DNA of 64,000 nucleotides, from the NCBI RefSeq assembly GCF_032056465.1, contig NZ_DAMBCL010000007.1; one strand, given 5' to 3'. A model generated the notes under the pieces. That model saw nothing but the letters and a program-made list of their open reading frames with translations. It did no database searches and was not told the DNA's origin. This document shows, piece by piece, positions 9,084 through 17,675 of the stretch. The position numbers and the translations under genes were made by a program. This DNA is from Mobilicoccus sp032056465 (GTDB taxonomy: Bacteria; Actinomycetota; Actinomycetes; Actinomycetales; Dermatophilaceae). Every line of letters starts with the position of its first letter. Position 1 is the first letter of the stretch.

Positions 9084-10649
9084 TCAACGCTTGAGGTACT
9101 TGAGCAGCGTGGTGCTCCGGGCCAGCGCGGGCCCCCACACCCTGGTGGGCAGCGCCTCGGGGCCGCCGAGGTGCATCCGCGGGCTCTGCACACCGATGGT
9201 CCGCGTCTGGGTGTACTTGAGCAGCCCCTCGCGCCCGTGGCGATACCCGACCCCGGAGATCCCCATGCCGCCGGAGGGCCCGTCGAGACTCGACCAGGCC
9301 ACCGCGTACCCCTCGTCGACGTTCGCCATCCCGGTGGTGAGACGAGCGGCGACCGCGTAGCCCTCCTCGGGCGTGCGGCAGAACACGGCCGAGGCCAGTC
9401 CGTAGGCGGAGTCGTTGGCGCGCGCGACCGCCTCGTCGAGGTCGGCGACGGGGTAGATCGCGACGACCGGCCCGAACGTCTCCTCGTCGTGACACAGGGC
9501 CCCGGGCGGCACGTCGGTGAGCAGCGTGGGCTCGTGGAACAGCGGCCCGAGATCGGGGCGGGCGTGGCCCCCCGCGAGGACGCGGGCACCCTTGTCCACG
9601 GCGTCCGCGACGTGCCGGGTGACGACGTCCATCTGGTCCTGCGACACCAGCGACCCCATCTCCGGGGTCCACGAGTACCCCGCGCCGAGCCGCATCGCGG
9701 AGACCCGCGCGGCGAGGACGGCGCAGAACTCCTCGTGCACCGACTCCTCGACGTAGATGCGCTCGATCGACATGCAGAGCTGACCGGCGCTCGCGAAGCA
9801 GGCCCGGACGGCGATCTCGGCGACGCGCTCGAGATCGGCCCCCGCACCGACGATCATCGGGTTCTTGCCGCCGAGCTCGGCGGAGAAGGGCACGAGCCGG
9901 GCACCGATCTGCGCGCCGAGCTGGGCGCCCGTCGCCGAGGAGCCGGTGAACATGAGGAAGTCGCAGGCCTCGACGACGGCCCCACCGACCTCACGACCGC
10001 CGCCGGGCACGACCTGCCACACCTCCGGCGGCAGACCGGCCTCCGCCCACAGCTCGAGCCCCAGCAGGGTGCTGAACGGGGTGAGGCTCGCGGGCTTGTG
10101 GACGAGCGCGTTGCCCGCGACGAGCGCGGCGAGCCCGTCGCCCATCGGCAGGCTGAACGGGTAGTTCCAGGGGGAGATCATGCCGACGACCCCGCGGGGG
10201 ACGTGGACGACCGTGGCCTTCGACAGCAGCGGGAAGGGGCCGGGGATCCGCTCGTCGGCGAGCAGACGCGGGGCCTTGGCGGCGTAGTGGCGGGCGGTGA
10301 GCACGGCGTCGAGCACCTCGTCGAGCGCGGAGAGCCGGTTCTTGCCGCTCTCGGCCTGGATGACGTCGAGGACCTCGTCGCGGTGCGCCTCGACGAGGTC
10401 GGCGAACCGCGCGAGGACGGCGGCTCGCTCCCGCACGGGCGTCGCGGCCCACCCGACCTGGGCGTCCCGAGCGGCGGCGAAGGCGCGCTCGACGTCGTCG
10501 GCGGTCCCGGAGGGGACCTCGGCGAGGACCTCGCCGGTGAAGGCCTCGTGCACGGCCACCGTGGGTCGGGTCGCGGGATCGCGGTGCCAGTCCTCGATGT
10601 CGATGCGGCCGGTCAGCTCGACCAGACGGGAACGGGATGGCCTCGGCAT
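9084..10649 (-). CDS. Succinate-semialdehyde dehydrogenase (NAD(P)+), GabD2 type
   Basis: 521-residue aldehyde dehydrogenase. Fold markers are PWNYPFSLPMGDGLAALVAGN (cofactor-site region), FTGSSATGAQ, the general base in SAELGGKNPMIV, and the catalytic cysteine in ASAGQLCMSIERIYV. The sequence type and the C-terminal GGMGISGVGYRHGREGLLKYTQ resemble actinobacterial GabD2, which oxidises succinic semialdehyde to succinate at the end of GABA breakdown. ATG 10649 has CGGAGG nearby. The putrescine/GABA cluster about 6-14 kb away gives it a likely source of substrate, although other aldehydes are possible. Confidence 0.88.
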   Translation of the reverse strand: MPRPSRSRLVELTGRIDIEDWHRDPATRPTVAVHEAFTGEVLAEVPSGTADDVERAFAAARDAQVGWAATPVRERAAVLARFADLVEAHRDEVLDVIQAESGKNRLSALDEVLDAVLTARHYAAKAPRLLADERIPGPFPLLSKATVVHVPRGVVGMISPWNYPFSLPMGDGLAALVAGNALVHKPASLTPFSTLLGLELWAEAGLPPEVWQVVPGGGREVGGAVVEACDFLMFTGSSATGAQLGAQIGARLVPFSAELGGKNPMIVGAGADLERVAEIAVRACFASAGQLCMSIERIYVEESVHEEFCAVLAARVSAMRLGAGYSWTPEMGSLVSQDQMDVVTRHVADAVDKGARVLAGGHARPDLGPLFHEPTLLTDVPPGALCHDEETFGPVVAIYPVADLDEAVARANDSAYGLASAVFCRTPEEGYAVAARLTTGMANVDEGYAVAWSSLDGPSGGMGISGVGYRHGREGLLKYTQTRTIGVQSPRMHLGGPEALPTRVWGPALARSTTLLKYLKR

Positions 10650-10714
10650 CGTCGACCTCCGGGGTGAGGGCCGGGTGGGCCCGATTCGTGCCGGTCACGG
10701 GGCGTGAGGTTGCC

Positions 10715-10732
10715 ACCCTACCGCCTGGTAGG
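10715..10732 (-). promoter_or_regulatory. Probable SSADH promoter with overlapping inverted repeat
   Basis: On the minus strand TAGGGT (10715-10720) fits the -10 pattern for the dehydrogenase. It is overlapped by the inverted repeat CCTACC-GCCT-GGTAGG (10717-10732), an arrangement typical of repressor operators. The repressor is not identifiable here. Confidence 0.4.
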
Positions 10733-10767
10733 CCCGCCGCGACCGGTGAGAGCGCGGGGACGACGCG

Positions 10768-10801
10768 ACGAGGGGCCGACGGGAGTCCGTCGGCCCCTCG
10801 T
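10768..10801 (-). terminator. Hairpin downstream of fda
   Basis: A 15-bp perfect stem (ACGAGGGGCCGACGG pairing with its complement) closes a GAGT loop 33 nt beyond the fda stop. There is no clear U-tract, as usual in GC-rich actinobacteria. Confidence 0.7.
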
Positions 10802-10834
10802 GCCCGCTCGCGGTGTGGCGTCGTGGACCGTCGC

Positions 10835-11722
10835 TCAGGCGACGGAGGCCGCGTGGATCTTCGAGGCCGCATCGGCGAGCGTGGCGTCGAACTCCTCCTG
10901 GCTCTGCTGGGCCGACAGCCCCTCGGACAGGGCGCGGCTGAAGCTCGCGATGACGCCGGGGTTGCGGGCCAGCCTCTCGTTGGCCTCGTCGCGCGCGAAG
11001 CCACCGGAGAGGGCGACGACACGGAGCACCTTGGGGTGCGCCACGAGGTCGCCGTAGAAGCCGTCCTGCTCGGGGATCGTGAGCTTGAGCATCACCTGCT
11101 CGCCCTCGGGGAGGGCGTCGAGCCCGGCGAGGAGTTCCCGCTTGAGGGTCTCCTCGATCGCGGCGCGGTCGCTCGCGTGGATGTCGACCTCGGGTTCGAG
11201 GATCGGCATGAGGCCCGCGTCGAGCACCTGGCGCCCGACCTCGAACTGCTGCGCGACCACCTTGGCGATGCCCGCGGCGTCGTTCTCCTTGATGACGGAC
11301 CGCTCCTTGGTGCCGAACATGTGCTTCTCGACGCCCCGTCGGAGCAGGTCGGCCAGGTCGGGCATCGGCTTCATGAGCTGGACCCCCTGGTCGAGGTCGG
11401 CCAGACCCTTGTCGATCTTGAGGAACGGCACGACGCCCTTCTTCTGCCAGAGGTAGTCGCCCGTCGGCATGCCCTCGATCTCACGGTCCATCGTCTGCTC
11501 GAAGAGGATGGCGCCGATGATGTGGTCGCTGGTGAAGCTCGGGCTCGTGATGATGCGGGTGCGCATCTCGTGCACGAGGTCGAACATCTCCTCCTCCCCC
11601 GAGTACTGGCTCTCGTCGATCCCGTAGAGCCCCAGGGCCTTGGGGGTGCTGCCGCCGCTCTGGTCCAGCGCCGCGATGAACCCCTTGCCTGCGCGGATCT
11701 GCCGGGTCATCTCCTCGTTCAC
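10835..11722 (-). CDS. fda: Class I fructose-bisphosphate aldolase
   Basis: 295-residue Schiff-base aldolase that splits fructose 1,6-bisphosphate into DHAP and glyceraldehyde 3-phosphate in glycolysis and gluconeogenesis. Family marks are GKGFIAALDQSGGSTPKAL at the N-terminus, VVPFLKIDKGL, MPILEPEVDIH and MLKLTIPEQDGFY (Schiff-base lysine region), and ALSGGFARDEANERL (phosphate binding). Two adjacent GTG codons (11725 and 11722) follow AGGAG; 11722 has the better 7-nt spacing. TAGGGT at 11773-11778 is a likely promoter element and a strong hairpin ends the transcript. Confidence 0.95.
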   Translation of the reverse strand: MNEEMTRQIRAGKGFIAALDQSGGSTPKALGLYGIDESQYSGEEEMFDLVHEMRTRIITSPSFTSDHIIGAILFEQTMDREIEGMPTGDYLWQKKGVVPFLKIDKGLADLDQGVQLMKPMPDLADLLRRGVEKHMFGTKERSVIKENDAAGIAKVVAQQFEVGRQVLDAGLMPILEPEVDIHASDRAAIEETLKRELLAGLDALPEGEQVMLKLTIPEQDGFYGDLVAHPKVLRVVALSGGFARDEANERLARNPGVIASFSRALSEGLSAQQSQEEFDATLADAASKIHAASVA

Positions 11723-11772
11723 CACACTGCTCCTCTCGGTCGGGGCACGAGGTGGATCCACCCCGTGCCGCC

Positions 11773-11778
11773 ACCCTA
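11773..11778 (-). promoter_or_regulatory. Probable -10 box of fda (TAGGGT)
   Basis: Minus-strand TAGGGT within TTCATAGGGTGGC; predicted start near 11766, leader about 43 nt with GAGAGGAG before the GTG starts. It is the same hexamer as proposed for the SSADH and amidohydrolase promoters. Confidence 0.45.
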
Positions 11779-11845
11779 TGAAGAACGCGGCACCGACGGC
11801 AGTCCCCGCGGCCGGGGATCCTCGGGCGTGATGCTCGTTCCGGTC

Positions 11846-11917
11846 TCAGCGACCCTGGTCGCGGAGGTCCATCGTCTCCTGCAGGGCCCGCTGGAAGTCG
11901 CGCTGTTCGTCGGACAT
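11846..11917 (-). CDS. Possible 23-residue microprotein
   Basis: ATG 11917 is preceded by GAGGAG with 6-nt spacing and opens a short frame reading MSDEQRDFQRALQETMDLRD then QGR and a stop at 11846. About 20 of 22 codons end in G or C, as in neighbouring genes, and the peptide is strongly charged and helix-prone. It lies alone in the 500-nt gap upstream of fda and could be a microprotein or leader peptide. No family is recognised; chance cannot be excluded at this length. Confidence 0.4.
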   Translation of the reverse strand: MSDEQRDFQRALQETMDLRDQGR

Positions 11918-12180
11918 GTCGATCTCCTCGTCATCAAGCGTTCGGTGTCCACCGTGGGACGCCGGGAGGGTTCACCGGCGGAGTCGCCCGAGGCTGCGGG
12001 GTCTCCGCGCCGAGGACTCGGGTGGGGGCGGGGCTGTTCGCGCCGCCGTCGTCAACGGTGTCACGTCGTCGCGGCGAGGCGACAGGGCGGTTCATATCGT
12101 GAGACATGCGTCCGGGATGTGGCGGAGGCCCCCGTCGATCCTCCCCGCCCGGTCCCCGCCCCCGCGACCCGGGGCACGGG

Positions 12181-12186
12181 TAGCCT
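12181..12186 (+). promoter_or_regulatory. Probable -10 box (TAGCCT) for the small gene at 12220
   Basis: TAGCCT fits TANNNT and lies 34 nt before the ATG, leaving room for the GAGGAGAAG ribosome-binding site. Confidence 0.4.
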
Positions 12187-12219
12187 GGAGCCACCAGCGT
12201 TCGACGAGGAGAAGACGAC

Positions 12220-12417
12220 ATGTCCAAGGACGAGGGGCTCAGCCTCGGGTACCGCATCGGGTGGAACATCCGCAGGGCGGCGATGACCGTCTTCGGACCC
12301 GCCCAACTCGGCGACGAGGACCCCATGGAGCGTCTTGACAACGAACGGCGTCAGAAGGTCGCCGAGGCTCGCGCCGCCACGCCGGCGGCGGCCAAGAACG
12401 CGAAGACCAAGAAGTAG
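12220..12417 (+). CDS. Small hypothetical protein, 65 residues
   Basis: Short basic protein beginning MSKDEGLSLGYRIGWNIRRA and ending in a Lys/Ala-rich tail (AAKNAKTKK). GAGGAGAAG lies about 7 nt upstream of ATG 12220 and a -10-like TAGCCT lies further up, so expression is likely. Residues 8-35 could form an amphipathic helix (LGYRIGWNIRRAAMTVFGPAQLG); the rest is charged and probably disordered. No known domain. It is a single-gene unit between fda (opposite strand) and the glu transporter; the 263 nt that follow hold only repeats of a GGGGGCGCCGG type and the gluA promoter. Confidence 0.75.
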   Translation: MSKDEGLSLGYRIGWNIRRAAMTVFGPAQLGDEDPMERLDNERRQKVAEARAATPAAAKNAKTKK

Positions 12418-12668
12418 CGGGACGGAGCCCGCAGGACCGCGACACCGGACCGCAACGACAGGACGACGACGCAGGAGCACCGCGACGCGGGATCCCGACG
12501 ACGCAGGACGGGGGGCGCCGGACGGGGGCGCCGGGCGACGGCGGGGCCCCAGGGACCGCCCGTCACGCCCGGCCACCCGCGAACCGCTCGCCACGGGAAG
12601 AGGACCATTCACCGGCGGCCGGGACACGCTCGTCGGGGCCATGGGCTCGGTGCGCCGTCCACATGCCC

Positions 12669-12674
12669 TACTGT
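12669..12674 (+). promoter_or_regulatory. Leaderless promoter of the glu operon (TACTGT)
   Basis: TACTGT followed by exactly 6 nt and then ATG 12681. This spacing places the RNA start at the A of the initiation codon, and no Shine-Dalgarno sequence precedes that ATG. Leaderless mRNAs with this geometry are common in actinobacteria. Confidence 0.55.
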
Positions 12675-12680
12675 GCGCCC

Positions 12681-13427
12681 ATGAGTTCCGGCACCCCGCT
12701 CGTCGTCCTCGAGCACGTCGACAAGCACTTCGGCGACCTCCACGTCCTCAACGACATCAACCTCACCGTCCACACCGGTGAGGTCCTCGTCGTGATCGGC
12801 CCGTCGGGGTCGGGCAAGTCCACCCTGTGCCGCACGATCAACCGCCTCGAGTCGATCGACTCCGGCACGATCACGATCGACGGTCAGCCCCTGCCCGCGG
12901 AGGGCAAGCAGCTCGCCCGACTGCGGGCGGACGTCGGCATGGTGTTCCAGAGCTTCAACCTCTTCGCGCACAAGACGATCCTCGAGAACGTCACGCTCGG
13001 GCCCGTCCAGGTCCGGGGGCGGAAGAAGGAGGAGGCGCGGACCCGGGCGATGGAGTTGCTCACGCGGGTCGGGGTCGAGCACCAGGCCGACAAGTACCCC
13101 GCTCAGCTCTCCGGCGGTCAGCAGCAGCGCGTCGCGATCGCCCGCTCCCTCGCGATGGACCCCAAGGTCATGCTCTTCGACGAACCGACCTCGGCGCTCG
13201 ACCCCGAGATGATCAACGAGGTCCTCGACGTCATGACCGACCTGGCCCGGTCGGGGATGACGATGATCGTCGTCACCCACGAGATGGGGTTCGCTCGCAA
13301 GGCCGCCGACCGGGTCGTGTTCATGTCCGACGGGCAGATCGTCGAGCAGGCCGAACCCGAGCAGTTCTTCACGAGCCCCAGTTCCGCCCGCGCCAAGGAC
13401 TTTCTCGGCAAGATCCTCAGCCACTGA
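12681..13427 (+). CDS. gluA: Amino-acid (glutamate-type) ABC transporter ATP-binding protein
   Basis: 248-residue ATPase of a polar amino-acid importer. Walker A GPSGSGKST near residue 40, Q-loop VGMVFQSFNLFAHKT, signature LSGGQQQRVAIARSL, Walker B VMLFDEPTSALDPE and switch His in VTHEMGF. It powers the two permeases encoded downstream. Start ATG 12681 rather than ATG 12663 because the family N-terminus begins there and the leaderless promoter points to it. The gene order ATPase, binding protein, permease, permease matches Corynebacterium gluABCD; glutamate specificity is inferred from that. Confidence 0.93.
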   Translation: MSSGTPLVVLEHVDKHFGDLHVLNDINLTVHTGEVLVVIGPSGSGKSTLCRTINRLESIDSGTITIDGQPLPAEGKQLARLRADVGMVFQSFNLFAHKTILENVTLGPVQVRGRKKEEARTRAMELLTRVGVEHQADKYPAQLSGGQQQRVAIARSLAMDPKVMLFDEPTSALDPEMINEVLDVMTDLARSGMTMIVVTHEMGFARKAADRVVFMSDGQIVEQAEPEQFFTSPSSARAKDFLGKILSH

Positions 13428-13459
13428 CCACCGCACGACCGACGTCACAGGAGATGAAG

Positions 13460-14287
13460 ATGAAGCGCACGACCACGACAGTCCTGGCCCTCGTGAGCGC
13501 CGCGGCACTCGCCCTCTCCGGCTGCGGCGCCGGCACCACCGGCGCCGGCGGGGGCGGGGGTGGGGACGACAGCCTCAGGGTCGGCATCAAGTTCGACCAG
13601 CCGGGCATGGGCCTCAAGAAGGGCGAGGAGTACTCGGGTCTCGACGTCGACGTGGCGAAGTACGTCGCCAAGGAGCTCGGCAAGACCCCGACGTTCAGCG
13701 AGGCCCCCTCCCCCCAGCGGGAGACCCTGCTCAAGGCGGAGCAGCTCGACATGATCGTCGCGACGTACTCGATCACCGACAAGCGCAAGCAGGAGGTCGG
13801 TTTCGCGGGCCCCTACTTCGTCGCCGGACAGGACCTCCTCGTCCGTTCCGACGAGAAGGCCATCACCGGTCCCGAGACCCTCTCCGGCAAGAAGCTGTGT
13901 TCGGTGAAGGGGTCCACGCCCGCGCAGCGGGTCAAGGAGGAGCACCCCGACGTCCAGCTGCAGGAGTACGACACCTACTCCAAGTGCGTCGAGGAACTCG
14001 TCAACGGCACCGTCGACGCGCTCACCACCGACGACACGATCCTCGCCGGCTACGCGAGCCAGCAGCAGTACGCGGGCAAGCTCAAGCTTGTCGGCAAGCC
14101 GTTCTCCGAGGAGAAGTACGGCATCGGCCTCAAGAAGGACGACGCGGAGATGTGCCAGAAGGTCACCGACGCCCTCAAGAAGATGGTCGACTCCGGTGAG
14201 TGGCAGAAGATCGTGGACGCCAACCTCGGCCCTGCCGGCTTCAAGCCCGGCCCGGGCAACCCTCCCACCCCCGCCGCCTGCGGCTGA
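13460..14287 (+). CDS. gluB: Glutamate-type ABC transporter substrate-binding lipoprotein
   Basis: 275-residue extracytoplasmic binding protein. Signal peptide with lipobox ALSGC near residue 21, so it is lipid-anchored on the outer face of the membrane, followed by a Gly-rich linker. The periplasmic-binding fold is shown by LRVGIKFDQPGMGLKK, YSGLDVDVAKYVAKELG and VGFAGPYFVAGQDLLV. AGGAG (13449-13453) abuts the first ATG (13454), so the second ATG (13460, spacing 6) is the likely start. It delivers ligand to GluC/GluD. A hairpin at 14299-14330 separates it from gluC and probably keeps its expression above that of the permeases. Confidence 0.93.
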   Translation: MKRTTTTVLALVSAAALALSGCGAGTTGAGGGGGGDDSLRVGIKFDQPGMGLKKGEEYSGLDVDVAKYVAKELGKTPTFSEAPSPQRETLLKAEQLDMIVATYSITDKRKQEVGFAGPYFVAGQDLLVRSDEKAITGPETLSGKKLCSVKGSTPAQRVKEEHPDVQLQEYDTYSKCVEELVNGTVDALTTDDTILAGYASQQQYAGKLKLVGKPFSEEKYGIGLKKDDAEMCQKVTDALKKMVDSGEWQKIVDANLGPAGFKPGPGNPPTPAACG

Positions 14288-14298
14288 CGTGACGTCCT

Positions 14299-14330
14299 CG
14301 GGCGGGCGGCCCACACGGGTCGCCCGCCCG
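14299..14330 (+). terminator. Intra-operon hairpin between gluB and gluC
   Basis: A 10-bp perfect stem (CGGGCGGGCG with its complement) encloses a 12-nt loop directly after the gluB stop. Such hairpins after binding-protein genes commonly stabilise the upstream mRNA or act as partial terminators. Confidence 0.55.
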
Positions 14331-14424
14331 GTTCGTTCCCGCCAGGCCTCGTCCGGCCCGGTCGGTGGTGCGCGGGCTCACCCGACCGGCTCACCCCACC
14401 CCTGCATGTCGAAAGGCATCCCTC

Positions 14425-15090
14425 ATGGGTGAAGTCCTCACCAACTACCCCGTCGTGTCGGCGTTCGTCATGACGATCCGGCTCGCGGTGTTCTCGACGC
14501 TCGGCGCCCTGCTCATCGGCACCGTGCTCGCGATCTTCCGGCTCTCCCCCGTCGGCCTCCTCCGCGGCCTCGGCGCGCTGTACGTCAACACCGTGCGCAA
14601 CACCCCCCTCACCCTCATCGTCGTGTTCACGATGCTCGGCGCCCACTCCAACCTCGGGATCCGGGTGGCCGACTCGATCGTCGAGACGACGTTCCGCTGG
14701 GGTGTCATCGCCCTCGCGACCTACCACGCGGCCTTCGTCTGCGAGGCGCTCCGCAGTGGCGTCAACACGATCCCCGTGGGGCAGGCCGAGGCGGCACGTT
14801 CCCTGGGGCTGAGCTTCTCGCAGAACCTGCGCCACGTCGTGCTCCCCCAGGCCTTCCGCGGCGCGATCGTGCCGCTCGGCAACACGATCATCGCGCTCGT
14901 CAAGAACACGACGGTCGTGGCCGTGATCGGCGTCGCCGAGATCGCCTACCTCACCGCGACGGTGATGGAGAACGACCCGGGGTTGATCCTGCCGCTCTTC
15001 CTCGTCGTCGCCCTCGGGTTCGTCATCCTCACCGTGCCCCTCGGCCTCGCGACCACCCACTTCGGGCGACGACTGGCGGTGCAGCGATGA
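14425..15090 (+). CDS. gluC: Glutamate-type ABC transporter permease
   Basis: 221-residue inner-membrane permease of the His/Glu/Gln/Arg family. Hydrophobic segments include SAFVMTIRLAVFSTLGALLI, and the ATPase-coupling EAA-type motif is EAARSLGLSFSQNLRHVVLP. Start ATG 14425 with AAAGG about 9 nt upstream; the longer frame from 14365 has no family similarity. Its stop overlaps the gluD start (ATGA), so the two permeases are translationally coupled and probably form a heterodimer. Confidence 0.92.
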   Translation: MGEVLTNYPVVSAFVMTIRLAVFSTLGALLIGTVLAIFRLSPVGLLRGLGALYVNTVRNTPLTLIVVFTMLGAHSNLGIRVADSIVETTFRWGVIALATYHAAFVCEALRSGVNTIPVGQAEAARSLGLSFSQNLRHVVLPQAFRGAIVPLGNTIIALVKNTTVVAVIGVAEIAYLTATVMENDPGLILPLFLVVALGFVILTVPLGLATTHFGRRLAVQR

Positions 15091-15959
15091 GCACGTCCTC
15101 GCAGCTGTTCGACGTCCCCGGTCCCCGCGGTCGCGCCACCCAGCGCCTCGCCGCGATCATCCTCGGCGCCCTCGCCCTCGGGCTCCTCGCCGCGATCCTC
15201 TGGAAGCTCGGCGACCGCGGCAACCTCACCGCCGCCAAGTGGAGGCCACTCGTCAGCGGTGAGGTGTGGTCCTCCTACATCGTGCCCGGCATCATCAACA
15301 CCCTGTACGCCGCGGCGATCTCGATCGCCCTCGCCGCCGTCCTCGGCCTCACCCTCGCGTTCGGGCGGATGTCGAGCGTCGCGCCGGTGCGCTGGGTGAG
15401 CGGCACGTTCGTCGAGTTCTTCCGCGCCGTGCCCGTGCTCGTGATGATGCTGCTCTCGTTCTGGGGGTACCTCGCCTCCGGCCTCGTCCCCTCGGCCTAC
15501 CTCTCCCTCGCCGGCGTCGTCACGGGCCTCACCCTCTACAACTCGTGCGTGCTCGCCGAGCTGCTCCGCTCGGGCGTGCACTCCCTGCCCAAGGGGCAGG
15601 CGGAGGCCGGGCTCTCGATCGGCCTCACCCCCGGGCAGACCCTCCGCTCGGTCCAGCTGCCGCAGGCGCTGCGGGCCATGCTCCCGGCGTTGGTCGGGCA
15701 GCTCGTCGTCATCCTCAAGGACACGGCACTGGGTTACCAGATCCTCTACCCCGAGCTGCTGCGCCAGGCGGAGCGCATCGGCAGTGCGTACGGCAACCCG
15801 GTGCCGGCGCTCATCGTCATCGCGGCGATCTTCATCGCGATCAACGCGAGCCTCACGACGTTGGCGCAGTGGCTGGAGCGTCGACTGTCCAGCCGTGGCC
15901 GCGTCGCGGGCGGCGCCCGTGCCGCGGAGCCCACCAAGGCGATGGCGCCCGTCACCTGA
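15087..15959 (+). CDS. gluD: Glutamate-type ABC transporter permease
   Basis: 290-residue partner permease. N-terminal hydrophobic segment LAAIILGALALGLLAAIL, conserved VEFFRAVPVLVMMLL, and EAA-type motif EAGLSIGLTPGQTLRSVQLP. ATG 15087 overlaps the gluC stop by four bases. The charged C-terminal tail (RLSSRGRVAGGARAAEP) is cytosolic. Last gene of the glu operon, followed by a strong hairpin shared with the convergent dehydrogenase gene. Confidence 0.93.
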   Translation: MSTSSQLFDVPGPRGRATQRLAAIILGALALGLLAAILWKLGDRGNLTAAKWRPLVSGEVWSSYIVPGIINTLYAAAISIALAAVLGLTLAFGRMSSVAPVRWVSGTFVEFFRAVPVLVMMLLSFWGYLASGLVPSAYLSLAGVVTGLTLYNSCVLAELLRSGVHSLPKGQAEAGLSIGLTPGQTLRSVQLPQALRAMLPALVGQLVVILKDTALGYQILYPELLRQAERIGSAYGNPVPALIVIAAIFIAINASLTTLAQWLERRLSSRGRVAGGARAAEPTKAMAPVT

Positions 15960-15994
15960 TCCGGGACGGCGATCCCTGCGGGACCCGCTCACGA

Positions 15995-16030
15995 CGGCGG
16001 CCGGACGACCCTGGGGTCGTCCGGCCGCCG
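15995..16030. terminator. Bidirectional terminator between gluD and the aldehyde dehydrogenase
   Basis: CGGCGGCCGGACGACC (15995-16010) pairs perfectly with 16015-16030 around a 4-nt loop. It lies between two convergent genes and can serve both. Confidence 0.75.
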
Positions 16031-16051
16031 CCGTCGTCGTGCGGAACGAGG

Positions 16052-17497
16052 TCAGGACTCGATGTTCGCCATGACGTGCTTGATGCGGGTGTAGTCCTCG
16101 AAGCCGTACATCGAGAGGTCCTTGCCGTAGCCGGAGTGCTTGAAGCCGCCGTGCGGCATCTCGGCGACGAGCGGGATGTGGGTGTTGATCCACACGCACC
16201 CGAAGTCGAGCTTGCGGCTCATCCGCATCGCCCGACCGAAGTCGCGGCTCCACACGCTGCTCGCGAGACCGTACTGGACCCCGTTGGCGTGGCTGAGCGC
16301 CTGCGCCTCGTCGGCGAAGGACTGGACGGTGATGACCGGCCCGAAGATCTCGTTCTGCACGACCTCGTCGTCCTGGCGCAGACCGGAGACGACGGCCGGG
16401 CGCAGGTAGTAGCCACCGGCGAACTCCCCGGTCATCCGGTCACCGCCGACGAGGGTCGCGTGGCCGGGCAGCCGGTCGAGGAACCCGGTGACGTGGGCGA
16501 GCTGGTTGGCGTTGTTGACGGGTCCGAAGAGGGCGTCGTCGTCGTCGGGCAGCCCGACGACGGAGTTCTCGGCGAACTCGGCCAGCGCGGCGACGAACTC
16601 GTCGTGGACACCCTGTTGGACGAGCACCCGGGTGGCGGCCGTGCAGTCCTGACCGGCGTTGAAGTAGCCGGCCGTGCCGATGCCCTCGATCGCCGCCTCG
16701 ATGTCGGCGTCGTCGAACACGATGACCGGGGCCTTGCCCCCCAGCTCGAGGTGGACGCGCTTGACGTCCTTGGCGGCGCTCTCGGCGACCTGCATGCCCG
16801 CGCGCACCGAGCCGGTGATCGACACCATCTGCGGGGTGGGGTGCTCGACGAGCGCCCGGCCGGTGTCGCGGTCACCGGTGACGACGTTGAAGACGCCCGC
16901 GGGGAGGAACTCGGCGGCGATCTCGGCCATCCGCAGGGTCGTCTCCGGGGTGGTGTCGCTCGGCTTGAGCACGACGGCGTTACCGGCGGCGAGCGCCGGC
17001 GCGAACTTCCAGACGGCCATCATCATCGGGTAGTTCCAGGGCGTGACCTGACCGATGACCCCGACGGGCTCGCGCCGGATCCACGAGGTGTGTCCGGCCA
17101 TGTACTCGGCGCTGCCGCGACCCTCGAGGATGCGGGCGGCACCGGCGAAGAACCGGATCTGGTCGGCCATCACCGGGATCTCCTCGCTCGCGGTGAGCGC
17201 GTACGGCTTGCCGGTGTTCTCCGCCTCGAGCTTGATGAGTTCGTCGCCGTGCTCCTCGATGGCGTCGGCGATCTTGAGGAGCGCGGACTGACGCTCCGAC
17301 GGCGTCGTCTCGGCCCATCCCTCGAAGGCCTGGGAGGCGGCGGCGTAGGCACGGTCGACGTCGGCCGCGGTCGAGCGCGGGCCGGTGGCGACGACCTCGC
17401 CGGTGACGGGGCTGCGGACCTCGAGTCGCTCGTCGGTCTCGGCGTCGACGAACTCTCCGCCGACGAAGTTCTTGAGTGCGCGGGGACTTGCGGACAT
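16052..17497 (-). CDS. 4-aminobutyraldehyde (gamma-aminobutyraldehyde) dehydrogenase
   Basis: 481-residue NAD+-dependent aldehyde dehydrogenase. Cofactor-site TPWNYPMMMAVWKFAPALAAG, base in HLELGGKAPVIVFDDAD, catalytic Cys in NAGQDCTAATRVLV. Sequence type and context point to oxidation of 4-aminobutanal, the product of the putrescine oxidase or transaminase encoded just across the divergent promoter, to GABA. Start ATG 17497 has GGAGGAG about 8 nt upstream; the longer frame to 17674 is not coding-like. It faces the Lrp-type regulator head to head across 232 nt, so the two are probably co-regulated. Confidence 0.88.
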   Translation of the reverse strand: MSASPRALKNFVGGEFVDAETDERLEVRSPVTGEVVATGPRSTAADVDRAYAAASQAFEGWAETTPSERQSALLKIADAIEEHGDELIKLEAENTGKPYALTASEEIPVMADQIRFFAGAARILEGRGSAEYMAGHTSWIRREPVGVIGQVTPWNYPMMMAVWKFAPALAAGNAVVLKPSDTTPETTLRMAEIAAEFLPAGVFNVVTGDRDTGRALVEHPTPQMVSITGSVRAGMQVAESAAKDVKRVHLELGGKAPVIVFDDADIEAAIEGIGTAGYFNAGQDCTAATRVLVQQGVHDEFVAALAEFAENSVVGLPDDDDALFGPVNNANQLAHVTGFLDRLPGHATLVGGDRMTGEFAGGYYLRPAVVSGLRQDDEVVQNEIFGPVITVQSFADEAQALSHANGVQYGLASSVWSRDFGRAMRMSRKLDFGCVWINTHIPLVAEMPHGGFKHSGYGKDLSMYGFEDYTRIKHVMANIES

Positions 17498-17675
17498 GTG
17501 CGTCAACTCCTCCGGACCGTGGGGGGCCCTTGGGGTGCGGTGCGGTGGTCGGGCGGCCGGCGCCGACGGCGGTCCGGTCCGCAGATCGTCTTCGCACTCT
17601 AGCCACACCCCGCGCTTTCCGTGCCCGAAGCCGCCATGAGATCGCGAAGACGTGGAAGACAGAGGACCGCACAAC

